NCBI RefSeq assembly: GCF_900112755.1
Contig: NZ_FOMW01000007.1
Coordinates: 124,001 to 188,000 of the forward strand
Source of the DNA: Sulfitobacter brevis
GTDB lineage: Bacteria; Pseudomonadota; Alphaproteobacteria; Rhodobacterales; Rhodobacteraceae
Direction: 5' to 3'
DNA: 64,000 nucleotides
In this document: in pieces, positions 55,359 through 63,974 of the stretch
Layout of the letters: the number at the start of each line of letters is the position of its first letter
How positions within the stretch are numbered: the first letter of the stretch is position 1
Program-made: the position numbers and the translations under genes
Notes under the pieces: generated by a model
Databases searched by the model: none
What the model saw: only the letters and a program-made list of their open reading frames with translations
What the model was told of the DNA's origin: nothing

Positions 55359-56918
55359 TCAAAAATCGGTTGGGGCACCGCCTTCGGATTTGCGGCGCGC
55401 CACATAATCAGCCAGCTCGTCACGGATCGCGATATCCATCTCCGGCGACTCGAATGAGCCGACGATTTGTTTGAACATGTGATGCGCGCGCTCTGCGGTC
55501 CAGATACCGCCGGCGACCTCCCAACCCTCGTAGTTCTTCCAGTCCGACAGGAAGGGCTGGTAAAATGCGGTAGTATAGCGGTCTTGGGTGTGTTGGATAC
55601 CAAAGAAATGCCCCGTGCTGCCCACGGATTTAATCGCATCCAAGGCGATCTCGTCGGGGCCTGTCGCGCAAATCTCGGGCTCCATATAGCGTTGGATTTG
55701 CTGTAGAACCTCGCAGTCCATAATGAACTTTTCGGGGCTGGCAATCAGCCCACCCTCCAGCCAGCCTGCCGCGTGATAGACCATATTGGTGCCCGACTGC
55801 ACCGCCGCCCAAAGCGAATTGGAGGTTTCCCACATCGCTTGGCCGTCCGGCACGTTCGCGGCACAGACCCCGGAAGACCGCAGCGGAAGGTTATAGAACC
55901 GCGCCAACTGCCCCGTCATCTGCGTGGCGCGCATATACTCGGGCGTGCCAAAGGCGGGTGCGCCGGTTTTCATATCAACGTTCGAGGTAAATGTGCCGAT
56001 CGCACAGGGACAGCCGGGGCGGATGATCTGCGCCAGCACCACCGCACAGAGTGCTTCGGCCAAAGACTGCGCCACGGCGCCCGACATGGTAACAGGCGCC
56101 ATCGCACCGGCCAGCGTGAACGGCGTGACCACCAGCCCCTGCCCACGCCGCGCCAGCCGCATCCAGCCATCCATCATCGGGAAGTCATGTTTTAGCGGCG
56201 AGGTAGAGTTGATGTTGGTGTACATGCGCGGGCTCGCGTCAAATTCCTCATGGGTGAGCCCCCCCGCGATGCGGACCATCTCCATCACATCTTCGACCCG
56301 CTCGCGGCCCAGCGAATAGGCATGCATTACCTTGTCGGTGAGCGTCAGCTTGTCATAAAGCACGTCAAGATGCCGGACGCTGGCATGAATATCGCAAGGC
56401 TCGACCGGATAGCCGCCGGCAAAATGGATGCAGTTGAAGTACTGGGTCAGCCGCAGCAGATCCTTGCACATCTCGCGGGTGCCGGGGACCTTCCTACCGA
56501 TCGCCATATCCCAATAGTTGGGCGGAGAGGAGACATTGCCAAACAGCAGGTTCTTACCGCCAACGGTAATCTTTCGGTCAAGATTGCGCGGGGTCAGGGT
56601 GAACTCGGACGGGGCTTTGGCGATCATCTCCATGACAAAATCGCGCCCCATGCGGACGTTCTCACCATCCACAGTACAGCCTGCCTTGCGCAGGATATCC
56701 AGCGCCTCGGGGTTCAGGAATTCGATGCCGATCTCTTCAAGTATCCGCATCGCGCCATCATGGATCGCTTCGACGCCTGCCTCGTCCAGCGGCTCGGTCG
56801 GGCGATCGATATTGACGGGGGGCTTCCACGGCATTTGCTCGATCACCGAGGTGCCACGGCGATCCTTGGCACCGGCGCGGCCGCCATGGCGGGTTCTGCG
56901 AAGGGGGACATCGGTCAT
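55359..56918 (-). CDS. MttB-family (non-pyrrolysine) trimethylamine/betaine methyltransferase
   Basis: A 519-residue TIM-barrel methyltransferase of the MttB superfamily. Pyrrolysine forms demethylate trimethylamine; forms without it, such as this one with no amber codon in frame, usually act on glycine betaine or other quaternary amines and pass the methyl group to a corrinoid protein. Typical stretches include SGAVAQSLAEALCAVVLAQI, IGTFTSNVDMKTGAPAFGTP and SSGVCAANVPDGQAMWETSN. The ATG at 56918 has AGGAG six bases upstream. No corrinoid protein or second methyltransferase lies nearby, so its partners are elsewhere. Substrate unproven. Confidence 0.85.
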   Translation of the reverse strand: MTDVPLRRTRHGGRAGAKDRRGTSVIEQMPWKPPVNIDRPTEPLDEAGVEAIHDGAMRILEEIGIEFLNPEALDILRKAGCTVDGENVRMGRDFVMEMIAKAPSEFTLTPRNLDRKITVGGKNLLFGNVSSPPNYWDMAIGRKVPGTREMCKDLLRLTQYFNCIHFAGGYPVEPCDIHASVRHLDVLYDKLTLTDKVMHAYSLGRERVEDVMEMVRIAGGLTHEEFDASPRMYTNINSTSPLKHDFPMMDGWMRLARRGQGLVVTPFTLAGAMAPVTMSGAVAQSLAEALCAVVLAQIIRPGCPCAIGTFTSNVDMKTGAPAFGTPEYMRATQMTGQLARFYNLPLRSSGVCAANVPDGQAMWETSNSLWAAVQSGTNMVYHAAGWLEGGLIASPEKFIMDCEVLQQIQRYMEPEICATGPDEIALDAIKSVGSTGHFFGIQHTQDRYTTAFYQPFLSDWKNYEGWEVAGGIWTAERAHHMFKQIVGSFESPEMDIAIRDELADYVARRKSEGGAPTDF

Positions 56919-57033
56919 GTGACTCTCCTGAAGCTTGGCTCTCAGGAGGCCTCAACTCAGCGAGGCTGGCCTTTCCATTCGCGACGAGATCTGTCGCTTT
57001 CCGTGCACCTGACGGTTTTGCCCGCAGCGACGC

Positions 57034-57735
57034 CTAGCGCCCGAGCGAGTCGAGCCACTGCGGCAGATGGCCAATGTCTGGTAGGACGACATCGGCATGC
57101 GGGGCGAGATCATCGTGACCCGCGAGGCCGGTCAGCACAGCAATCGCCGTCATTCCCGCGGCGCGTCCGGCGTGCAAGTCATGGGTGCTGTCCCCGACCA
57201 TGGCGATGGTTGAGGGCTCAAGCCCCGTCTGTGCGGCAAATGCCAGCATCTGCCCGGGCGAAGGTTTGCCCCCATGTCCAGAATCCGATCCGGCAATGAA
57301 ATCGAAGAGTTCGGTCACCCCAGCTGCCGCCAGATGGGCGCGTGCAGGGGCCTCTGCATCATTGGTCGCAACCCCGAGCTTGAGCCCGCGATCTCGCAAT
57401 CCGCTCAAGAGTGCGGTCAGCGGCACCGCTTCGCGTTGTGGTGCGGCGGCGGCTTCGGCGTTCAGCACTGCCATGAGCGCCGGCTTTGAAATATTCGGAA
57501 AATGCGGCATCAGTACCGCAGCGATTTGATCAGGTGTGCCCGCAATCACAATGCTGTCGCGCGCAAATTTTCCGGTGGTCAGATTAAATCCGATCAACGC
57601 GCCAGTCTGTGTGGCTTTTACGCGGTCGCCGTCAGCAAGGCGCAGTAAGAACGCCTGCGCCCAAGCCTCCCAAGTCGCGGCGAAATCGAAAAGCGTGCCG
57701 TCCTTGTCGAAGAGAAGGCCCTTGATTTGGGTCAT
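57034..57735 (-). CDS. HAD-family phosphatase (phosphoglycolate phosphatase-like)
   Basis: A 233-residue haloacid-dehalogenase phosphatase with the catalytic start GLLFDKDGTLFDF (DxDG), LGVATNDAEAPARAHLA (Thr/Asn motif II region), and KPSPGQMLAFAAQTGLEP followed by MVGDSTHDLHAGRAAGM (motifs III-IV). The layout and length match Gph-type enzymes that hydrolyse 2-phosphoglycolate, but many relatives act on other small phosphates. The ATG at 57735 overlaps the stop of the DUF3572 gene as ATGA, so it is translated with it; a TTG two codons earlier is less likely. Confidence 0.88.
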   Translation of the reverse strand: MTQIKGLLFDKDGTLFDFAATWEAWAQAFLLRLADGDRVKATQTGALIGFNLTTGKFARDSIVIAGTPDQIAAVLMPHFPNISKPALMAVLNAEAAAAPQREAVPLTALLSGLRDRGLKLGVATNDAEAPARAHLAAAGVTELFDFIAGSDSGHGGKPSPGQMLAFAAQTGLEPSTIAMVGDSTHDLHAGRAAGMTAIAVLTGLAGHDDLAPHADVVLPDIGHLPQWLDSLGR

Positions 57736-58016
57736 GTCCAATTCACCTGCTCGCCGCCCGGCAACGCCGTGCGTGCAACCATGATCCGGTCGTAGGGAAC
57801 CTTGATATCATCGCAAAACGCCATCAGCCATGCGTCATCCATCATCAAAAAATCTAGCACCGCACCGAGAAACACTGGATCCCCGATCCGCGCCCGCAGA
57901 TCATCTTCGGACGCACCGGTGGCATTCAGGAACACAGGCAGGAGATCATCGTTTCCGGCAAGCCAGCCCAGCGCTTGCAAGGCCAATGTTTCAGCGGATT
58001 CTTGCGTAGAGCGCAT
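57732..58016 (-). CDS. DUF3572 family protein
   Basis: A 94-residue protein recognised as DUF3572 from ETLALQALGWLAGNDDLLPV, FLNATGASEDDLRARIGDP and AVLDFLMMDDAWLMAFC. The family is restricted mainly to alphaproteobacteria and has no known function. It is directly coupled to the HAD phosphatase gene (four-base ATGA overlap). It is divergent from the PleD-like gene, with 96 bases between their starts. No membrane segment, no known motif. Confidence 0.88.
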   Translation of the reverse strand: MRSTQESAETLALQALGWLAGNDDLLPVFLNATGASEDDLRARIGDPVFLGAVLDFLMMDDAWLMAFCDDIKVPYDRIMVARTALPGGEQVNWT

Positions 58017-58112
58017 TTTGGAGGTCCATCACCACAGGCGTCGAAACACTTTGTTAACCAATAGCGACAAAACTACGGCGTAGAAGAAAGTATCCTTTAA
58101 AAAGGTGTCGTC

Positions 58113-59516
58113 GTGCAAGGCAAAATCCTGATCGTAGATGGGATCACCACAAACCGGATTGCGCTCAAGGTCAAACTGGCCTGCGCTTATTATTCGGTCA
58201 TCCAAGCCACCTCCTTGGCGGAGGCGGTTACTTCTGCGCGCAAATCCCCCCCCGACTTGATCATCACATCGCTTACCTTGCCTGACGGCTCTGCCGCCGA
58301 TCTATGCCGCCGATTGTCAGCCTCTATTAAAACCGCGAGCCTGCCGGTGCTGGCTATCGGTCCAGACCCCAGTGAGGAGACCAGAATTGCGACGCTCGCC
58401 GCCGGCGCGGAAGACGTCATGCACACCCCGATTGACGATTTGCTATTGCTGGGTCGAATACGCAGCCTGATCAGGGCGCATAACACTGCGCTGGAATGGC
58501 ACATGCGCGATGATACAAGCCGCGCCCTGGGGCTGTCGGAACCTGCCGCCGAGTTTGGTCCGGCGGGCAGTTGTTGTTTGATCGGCCCTGATCTGGGCAA
58601 GCTCAAAGCCTGGGCGATCACCTTGCGGCCCTTGATTCATTTGAAACTGACGCAGGCCTTGCCCGAACACGCGGGCAAGCGGAGCGACGCCAGCACGCCA
58701 CCGGACATCTATGTTTTGGTGGTGCCGGGAGAGCCTGAGAAAGATGCTGCTACCTTGCGGCTGATCTCCGCACTGCGGGCCAGTCCGCACACGCGCCATG
58801 CGGGGATACTGGTATTACAGACCAAAACGGACCCCGCATTGGCCGCGAATGCACTGGATCTCGGAGCCGATGATCTGATGACCGACGGTTTTGCCCCGGC
58901 TGAGTTGGCACTACGGCTCAAAGCGATGTTGCGGCGCAAGCGCATGGGCGAGCAATTGCGGGCCACGGTTCGGACAGGTTTGAGGGCAGCCATTTCGGAT
59001 CCACTGACCGGACTGCACAACCGGCGCTATGCGATGCCGCATCTGGCCCGGATTGCTGAGCACGCACAAACCACCGGTCGCCCCTATGCCGTGATGGTTG
59101 CGGATCTGGATCACTTTAAACGGATTAATGATGACTACGGGCACGCTGCCGGAGATGCTGTTTTGATAGAGGTAGCAGCGCGGTTGCGCGGCGCGCTGAG
59201 GGCGGTCGATATGGTCGCCCGCATTGGCGGCGAGGAATTTATGATTGTAATGCCGGGCACCACGCCTAAAACCGCGCAGACCATCGCGATCAGGCTCTGC
59301 AATTCCATCGGTCATGATGCCTTCAAGCTTCCGGGGCGCATCGGAGCCATCAATGTTACGGTAAGCATTGGCATGGCTATTAGCCACCAACTCACGACCG
59401 CGCGGCACGCGCATGATCTTTCAGGTGTGACGCTGCTGGCGGAGGCCGATAAAGCGCTTTATTCCGCGAAGGTGCATGGGCGCAATCGGGTAACCTTCGG
59501 CCGCCCTGCTGCCTAA
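58113..59516 (+). CDS. PleD-like receiver-GGDEF diguanylate cyclase with degenerate receiver
   Basis: A 467-residue protein in the PleD arrangement: receiver (1-120), a second receiver-like region (about 145-285), and GGDEF (about 290-467). In the first receiver the expected phospho-Asp is Ser53 (PDLIITSLTLPDG), so classical phosphorylation seems lost. The second receiver has Asp in DIYVLVVPGEP but not the usual pocket. The cyclase is intact: SDPLTGLHNRRYAM, MVADLDHFKRINDDYGHAAG and ARIGGEEFMIV with the RxxD (RAVD) inhibitory site before it. Start GTG 58113 has AAAGG eight bases upstream. It should make cyclic di-GMP, but control must differ from Caulobacter PleD. Confidence 0.87.
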   Translation: MQGKILIVDGITTNRIALKVKLACAYYSVIQATSLAEAVTSARKSPPDLIITSLTLPDGSAADLCRRLSASIKTASLPVLAIGPDPSEETRIATLAAGAEDVMHTPIDDLLLLGRIRSLIRAHNTALEWHMRDDTSRALGLSEPAAEFGPAGSCCLIGPDLGKLKAWAITLRPLIHLKLTQALPEHAGKRSDASTPPDIYVLVVPGEPEKDAATLRLISALRASPHTRHAGILVLQTKTDPALAANALDLGADDLMTDGFAPAELALRLKAMLRRKRMGEQLRATVRTGLRAAISDPLTGLHNRRYAMPHLARIAEHAQTTGRPYAVMVADLDHFKRINDDYGHAAGDAVLIEVAARLRGALRAVDMVARIGGEEFMIVMPGTTPKTAQTIAIRLCNSIGHDAFKLPGRIGAINVTVSIGMAISHQLTTARHAHDLSGVTLLAEADKALYSAKVHGRNRVTFGRPAA

Positions 59517-59875
59517 GGCGCGGTGCGCGGTTTAAATCGCGGTTTGTGGACCAAAGCCTGTCACCGCGCGATGCTGCGCCGACCATTAACAACCTTCGTT
59601 CTTTATATACGTTTTGGAGCTTAACTCCTTAGCTTAACGAGAAACAACCCAAGGTTGACTGCACTAAATCCTTGTGAAACTGTGTGACTACAATTTCTTC
59701 GACTGTCTTGCGGACACCGTAGACATTCATCATGGTTAACTATTCGTTCTGCCCACAGAATCCTCCGCGCAGCTTGCCAATGGCAATCGCTTGCTTTGCC
59801 TAACCTTGCCGTCCACATCTGATTAAACCCAACCGACATGCCTAAACGAAGCCGTCTCAGAGGACAGTTGTTTCC
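59517..59875 (+). other. Intergenic region between the cyclase and the transporter
   Basis: 359 bases with no gene. At 59618-59625 and 59631-59638 lies the direct repeat agcttaac, 13 bases apart, which could bind a regulator of the transporter gene. The spacing does not fit a CtrA site. GAGGA about 11 bases before ATG 59876 is the ribosome site. I see no strong terminator after the cyclase. Confidence 0.4.
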
Positions 59876-60802
59876 ATGATTTCCGATCGCCCACTCCTAG
59901 GTATCACCCTTATGATGGGCTTTTGTATTGTCGCTCCGATGGGGGATGCGGTGGCAAAGATGCTGGGTGCGTCGATCCCTTTGGGCGAAGTGATCTTTGT
60001 CCGTTTTGCAGTTCAGGTCCTCATTCTGGCACCGCTGGTCTGGCGTTCAAACCGCGTGTGGAGAATGAGCGGGCGGGTGCTGGCGCTGACATGGTTCCGC
60101 ACCGTTCTGCATATCATCGGCATCGCGGCAATGTTTACCGCGCTCAAATATCTACCCTTGGCCGACGCGGTGGCGATTGTTTTTGTCATGCCGTTTTTCA
60201 TGCTGATCCTCGGGCATTACGTCTTGCACGAAGAGGTCGGGTATCGCCGCATGATCGGCTGCCTTGTCGGGTTTATCGGCACGCTTCTGGTCGTCCAGCC
60301 GAGCTTTTCCGAGGTCGGCTGGCCCGCGCTCTTGCCCGTGTTGGTCGCGGCGAACTTCTCTGTTTTTATGTTGGTCACCCGCAAGATCGCGCGAGAGACC
60401 GATCCGATTGGCCTGCAGGCGGTCAGCGGCGTTATGGCGCTGGCCTTGGTCGTGCCCGCGCTGTGGATCGGCAACGGGCTCGACCTTGCGCCCTTGCAGA
60501 TTATCCAGCCGAATGCAGCAGAATGGGGGCTCTTGATTGCCATCGGCGCCCTCGGCTCGATCGCACATCTTTTGATGACATGGTCGTTGCGCTATGCGCC
60601 CAGTGCCACGCTGGCCCCGATGCAGTACCTCGAAATTCCTATCGCCACATTGATCGGCTTTGTTGTGTTTCAGGACCTGCCCAACGGGCTTGCGGCCCTT
60701 GGCATCGTGATCACGATGGGGGCTGGCCTCTATATCATACTGCGCGAGCGGGCCATTGCGCGCGGCCTGACAGTGTCAGCTGCGCAGCAAGCGGCCGAAT
60801 AA
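59876..60802 (+). CDS. EamA/DMT-family transporter
   Basis: A 308-residue membrane protein with ten predicted helices in two EamA repeats. The first starts MISDRPLLGITLMMGFCIVA with PLGEVIFVRFAVQVLILAPL; the second covers WPALLPVLVAANFSVFMLV to GIVITMGAGLYIIL. Such drug/metabolite transporters export amino acids or other small molecules; this one has no substrate-specific motif that I know. The last 68 bases overlap the end of the convergent thiamine pyrophosphokinase gene, so the two transcripts interfere at their ends. Confidence 0.9.
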   Translation: MISDRPLLGITLMMGFCIVAPMGDAVAKMLGASIPLGEVIFVRFAVQVLILAPLVWRSNRVWRMSGRVLALTWFRTVLHIIGIAAMFTALKYLPLADAVAIVFVMPFFMLILGHYVLHEEVGYRRMIGCLVGFIGTLLVVQPSFSEVGWPALLPVLVAANFSVFMLVTRKIARETDPIGLQAVSGVMALALVVPALWIGNGLDLAPLQIIQPNAAEWGLLIAIGALGSIAHLLMTWSLRYAPSATLAPMQYLEIPIATLIGFVVFQDLPNGLAALGIVITMGAGLYIILRERAIARGLTVSAAQQAAE

Positions 60803-61427
60803 ACCGTCGCGAGACGATCAATAGCATTCCAGCCCGCTCCATCCGCAGGGTCACCGGCCCGGTGGCGCGATTTGAGGTGCCCACAAACGTCCCCGCCGCA
60901 AAATCCAGCCCGTCGATCGGCCACTCCAAACCTGTGCTGGCGCCTTGCGTCTGCACCAAGGGAAACAGCGAGACCACGTCCCCTACAACGCAGGGGATGG
61001 TGATCCGGGGGGGGGCCAGCAGGACAATCTCGTGATCCGCGAGCAAGATGCAGGGCTGCTGCGCCTGCGCCAGTAAACTGTGGAACGCCGCAAGCTGGTG
61101 ATCCACCCGTCCCCCCGTAAAGCCGACGCCGATCACAAGTGGCGCGTCGATCCGCGTCAGCGCCTTTTCAAAGTCGGTTGTTGCCTGCTCTGCCACCCGA
61201 TGCTGGCGTTCTGCAGGGATTCGCGCGAGAATGTCCTGCGGAATCGAGTCGAAGTCACCGATTACAGCAACAGGGTCGATCCCCGCTGCCAAAGCCAGTG
61301 CCACACCGCCGTCCGCCGCGACACATTGTGGGGCAAACCCTACTATTTCTTGAAGATCGGCAGATGTCGCCTGCCCCCCGCCAACGAGAGTAACTGGATC
61401 CGTGCTGTGAACAATCTTATGAGACAT
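60735..61427 (-). CDS. thiN: Thiamine diphosphokinase
   Basis: A 230-residue thiamine pyrophosphokinase (ThiN-type) that turns thiamine into thiamine diphosphate with ATP. Key motifs: AADGGVALALAAG, AVIGDFDSIPQDIL (GDFDS metal site), ATTDFEKALTRI and FTGGRVDHQLAAFHSLLA. ATG 61427 is used; TTG two codons before is possible. It is transcribed convergently to the EamA transporter (68-base overlap) and divergently from the acidic protein gene at 61565. No TPP riboswitch elements are seen upstream, so it is probably made at a steady level. Confidence 0.9.
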   Translation of the reverse strand: MSHKIVHSTDPVTLVGGGQATSADLQEIVGFAPQCVAADGGVALALAAGIDPVAVIGDFDSIPQDILARIPAERQHRVAEQATTDFEKALTRIDAPLVIGVGFTGGRVDHQLAAFHSLLAQAQQPCILLADHEIVLLAPPRITIPCVVGDVVSLFPLVQTQGASTGLEWPIDGLDFAAGTFVGTSNRATGPVTLRMERAGMLLIVSRRFIRPLAAQLTLSGRAQWPARAV

Positions 61428-61564
61428 CGACAATTACCGTCATTTTGAGAAACAGATCACAATCTCGCCTTGAAATGATACCCTTGCTGGCACAGTTTCG
61501 GACCGCTTTGGACTTGGACAACGTGGTAAACGGTTAGGTGCAAACCGCAGAGGACGAGCATCCG

Positions 61565-63916
61565 ATGATGAGTAATAACAAAATCCTGACGGTCTCCTAT
61601 GGCACGTTCTCGTGTACGCTGGAAGGCTTTGACGATTCCTTCGGGACCATGAAAGCGATTGCGGAGTATTTCCGCGATCTGGCTTCCGATGACCGATATT
61701 TTGGCGCAGAGCCGCCGCAACCCGACGCAGAAATGCTGGCAAGGATTGCACAGAAAGAAATTTCGCGGCGCGTCGAGGCGCGCCACCACGATGGAAAAAT
61801 CCACCTGAGTGCGATGGATGATGGTCCCCGAGCAGCGCAGTCTTCACCTGTTGCACTTGAACAAGGCACGCTCGCGGCACCGACAGCCGCTGCAGTCGCT
61901 CCTCAGGTTTCCGAGGATGTGGCGCAAGCGCCCGTTGCCTCCCCCGCCGAAACAGCACCGGCCCCAGTCGCCGAGGTTGCACCAAAGGCCGAAGAGCAAG
62001 CCGACGACGCCGCCGTCCTTATGGATGTGCCCGAAGCTGCTGCGACCCCTGACGCCGCATTCGTGGCTGAGGCCCCGGCGCAACCTGTCGAAGCTAAACT
62101 CGCCGAAGCCGTAGTTGCAGAAGAGATCGCCGAAGCGCCCGAAGTTGAAGGTGATGCATTCTTTGCAGCCTCCACCGCAGCCGCGACCGTCGATGAAGAA
62201 ATCGAAGATGACATTGAAGACGATGTGCCTGTCGCTGACGCAGTCTCCGAGGCTGCAATCGACGAACCAGCCCCTGTCGCAGCGCCTAAAGACGACAGCA
62301 TTGCCGCCAAGCTTCAGCGCATCCGCGCCGTTGTCGCCCAGCATGACGCTGTCGAAGATGACAGCGGTTATGACGAAGATGAGCATGCCCAGGCCGATGA
62401 CGTACCAGCAGCGGTATCAGATGCAGTCACCGAAGCGCGCGCCGACATCGAAGACGCAATGGAAGCGGATGATGCCGCCGATATGTGGATCGACGATGGT
62501 GATGACGCAGAAAATGGCGAAGACGATATTGCCGCGATCCTTGGCCGCCTTGAAGCGGGCAACGATGCTGACGAAAGCGAAGATCTGAATGCTGAAGCGG
62601 GCGATTCCGAAGCTGATGTTGCTGAAGTTGACGGGGCCGACGCAGAAGAAAACGATGCCGACGACAGTGCAGATGAACTGGCTGATCTTATCGCCGCGAC
62701 ATCGGACAACATGTTTGAAGATAAAGCCGACGTCAGTGACAGCCCCGAGGTCGCCTCTGCTGATGAGACTGTTTCGAAGGTAGCGACGGCCAGCGACGAT
62801 CTGCAAATCACGCCGCGTGCCCGCGTTATCAAGGTAAAGCGCGTTGACCTGCAAGCGGCCATCGCAAGTGGCAATCTGGAAGAGTATGACGACACGGCCA
62901 CTGCAGAAGAAAAGCCCGAGGCACCTGCGCCCCAGTCCTCTGGCCGCAACCGTCCGTCGACGCTGTCTGCGGAGCAGGAAGCTGATCTGGCCCGCGATCT
63001 GGCAGCACTCGAAGCCGAGTTAGGCGATTTCGAAGACGAAGCGGAAGATGTGATGATCTCCGGCGAAGATTCGATCTTTGCCGAAAACGAGAATGACGCT
63101 GCTCTGTTCGCTTCGGACGAAGAAGAAGCCGAGGTCGAAGATCAGATTGAGATGGAAGATGCAGCCGTTGAGGCGGATGAAGTTGCAGCGCAAAGCGCCG
63201 AAGCTTCGGACGACGAGACGCCGGCCCGCAGTATTCTGCCTTCAATCGACGACGAGCAAAGCACAGCGGTAACCCGTTTGATGGCCGAAAGTGACCACCA
63301 GATGGACGAGCCTGAAAGTGCAACCCGCCGGAATGCGTTTGCGCATCTGCGTGCCGCTGTTGCCGCGAAGAAGGCCGACGTGGCCATGGGGGCTCCTGCC
63401 GAAGATGGCAAAGGCGACGACGACTACCGCAGCGATCTGGCCGATGTGGTGCGTCCGCGCCGCCCTGTCAGCTCCGTCAGCCGTACCGAGCGTCCCGCCG
63501 ACAAACGCCCTGCCCCGCTCAAGCTGGTTGCGGCACAACGCATCGACGTGGACCACCCGCGCAATGCAGGACCGATCCGCCCGCGCCGTGTAGCCGCTGT
63601 GCAAGATGTGGCCCCGACAATCGAGGGCGAAAGCTTTGCGGATTTCGCAGCCGAAATGGGCGCGACAAAGTTGCCCGAGCTTCTTGAAGCCGCCGCCGCC
63701 TATATGTCGTTTGTTGAAGGTCGTGAGCAGTTTTCACGCCCGCAGCTGATGTCGAAAGTCCGTCAGGCCGGACCGGATGAAGGTTTTAGCCGTGAAGACG
63801 GTCTGCGTTCGTTCGGTCAGCTTTTGCGGGCTGGCAAGATCGAGAAAATCAAAGGCGGTCGGTTCACTGTGTCCGAGGATATCGGATTTCGTCCGGATCA
63901 CCGCGCTGCGGGCTGA
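61565..63916 (+). CDS. Large acidic protein with conserved ends, function unknown
   Basis: A protein of about 783 residues in three parts. The N-terminal domain (about residues 1-75: ILTVSYGTFSCTLEGFDDSF, GTMKAIAEYFRDLASDDRYF) and the C-terminal domain (last 110: ESFADFAAEMGATKLPELL, RPQLMSKVRQAGPDEGFSRE) look folded. The middle, about 500 residues, is low-complexity and very rich in Asp, Glu and Ala. Related proteins occur in Rhodobacterales, where some are named CheA-like or lipoprotein without evidence; I see no signal peptide or kinase motif. AGAGGA lies 10 bases before ATG 61565; GTG 61538 is a weaker choice. Probably a cytosolic scaffold or nucleic-acid-related protein, unproven. Confidence 0.7.
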   Translation: MMSNNKILTVSYGTFSCTLEGFDDSFGTMKAIAEYFRDLASDDRYFGAEPPQPDAEMLARIAQKEISRRVEARHHDGKIHLSAMDDGPRAAQSSPVALEQGTLAAPTAAAVAPQVSEDVAQAPVASPAETAPAPVAEVAPKAEEQADDAAVLMDVPEAAATPDAAFVAEAPAQPVEAKLAEAVVAEEIAEAPEVEGDAFFAASTAAATVDEEIEDDIEDDVPVADAVSEAAIDEPAPVAAPKDDSIAAKLQRIRAVVAQHDAVEDDSGYDEDEHAQADDVPAAVSDAVTEARADIEDAMEADDAADMWIDDGDDAENGEDDIAAILGRLEAGNDADESEDLNAEAGDSEADVAEVDGADAEENDADDSADELADLIAATSDNMFEDKADVSDSPEVASADETVSKVATASDDLQITPRARVIKVKRVDLQAAIASGNLEEYDDTATAEEKPEAPAPQSSGRNRPSTLSAEQEADLARDLAALEAELGDFEDEAEDVMISGEDSIFAENENDAALFASDEEEAEVEDQIEMEDAAVEADEVAAQSAEASDDETPARSILPSIDDEQSTAVTRLMAESDHQMDEPESATRRNAFAHLRAAVAAKKADVAMGAPAEDGKGDDDYRSDLADVVRPRRPVSSVSRTERPADKRPAPLKLVAAQRIDVDHPRNAGPIRPRRVAAVQDVAPTIEGESFADFAAEMGATKLPELLEAAAAYMSFVEGREQFSRPQLMSKVRQAGPDEGFSREDGLRSFGQLLRAGKIEKIKGGRFTVSEDIGFRPDHRAAG

Positions 63917-63940
63917 TCTCATCCATTTTGGATAGAAACA

Positions 63941-63974
63941 AAAACGGCGGCACCTGAAAGTGCCGCCGTTTTTA
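63941..63974 (+). terminator. Rho-independent terminator after the acidic protein gene
   Basis: A 12-bp stem, aaaacggcggca (63941-63952) pairing with tgccgccgtttt (63961-63972), loop of eight, followed by t-rich bases. It lies 24 bases after the stop codon and is symmetric enough to work on both strands. Confidence 0.88.

Noticed and set aside
55359..56918. Pyrrolysine-type MttB
   Set aside because: The frame reads through without an in-frame amber codon and no pyl genes are present, so a non-pyrrolysine form is the better call.
59618..59638. Possible CtrA site upstream of the EamA transporter
   Set aside because: The TTAA half-sites are nine bases apart and not seven, so only a direct repeat is recorded.
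59923..61035. A 370-codon plus-strand frame overlapping the EamA transporter and thiN
   Set aside because: It overlaps two clear genes in another frame, is Cys/Arg-rich and shows no domain.
61428..61564. TPP riboswitch before thiN or the acidic protein gene
   Set aside because: The conserved thi-box sequences are not visible, and the 137-base divergent region is short for two promoters plus a riboswitch.
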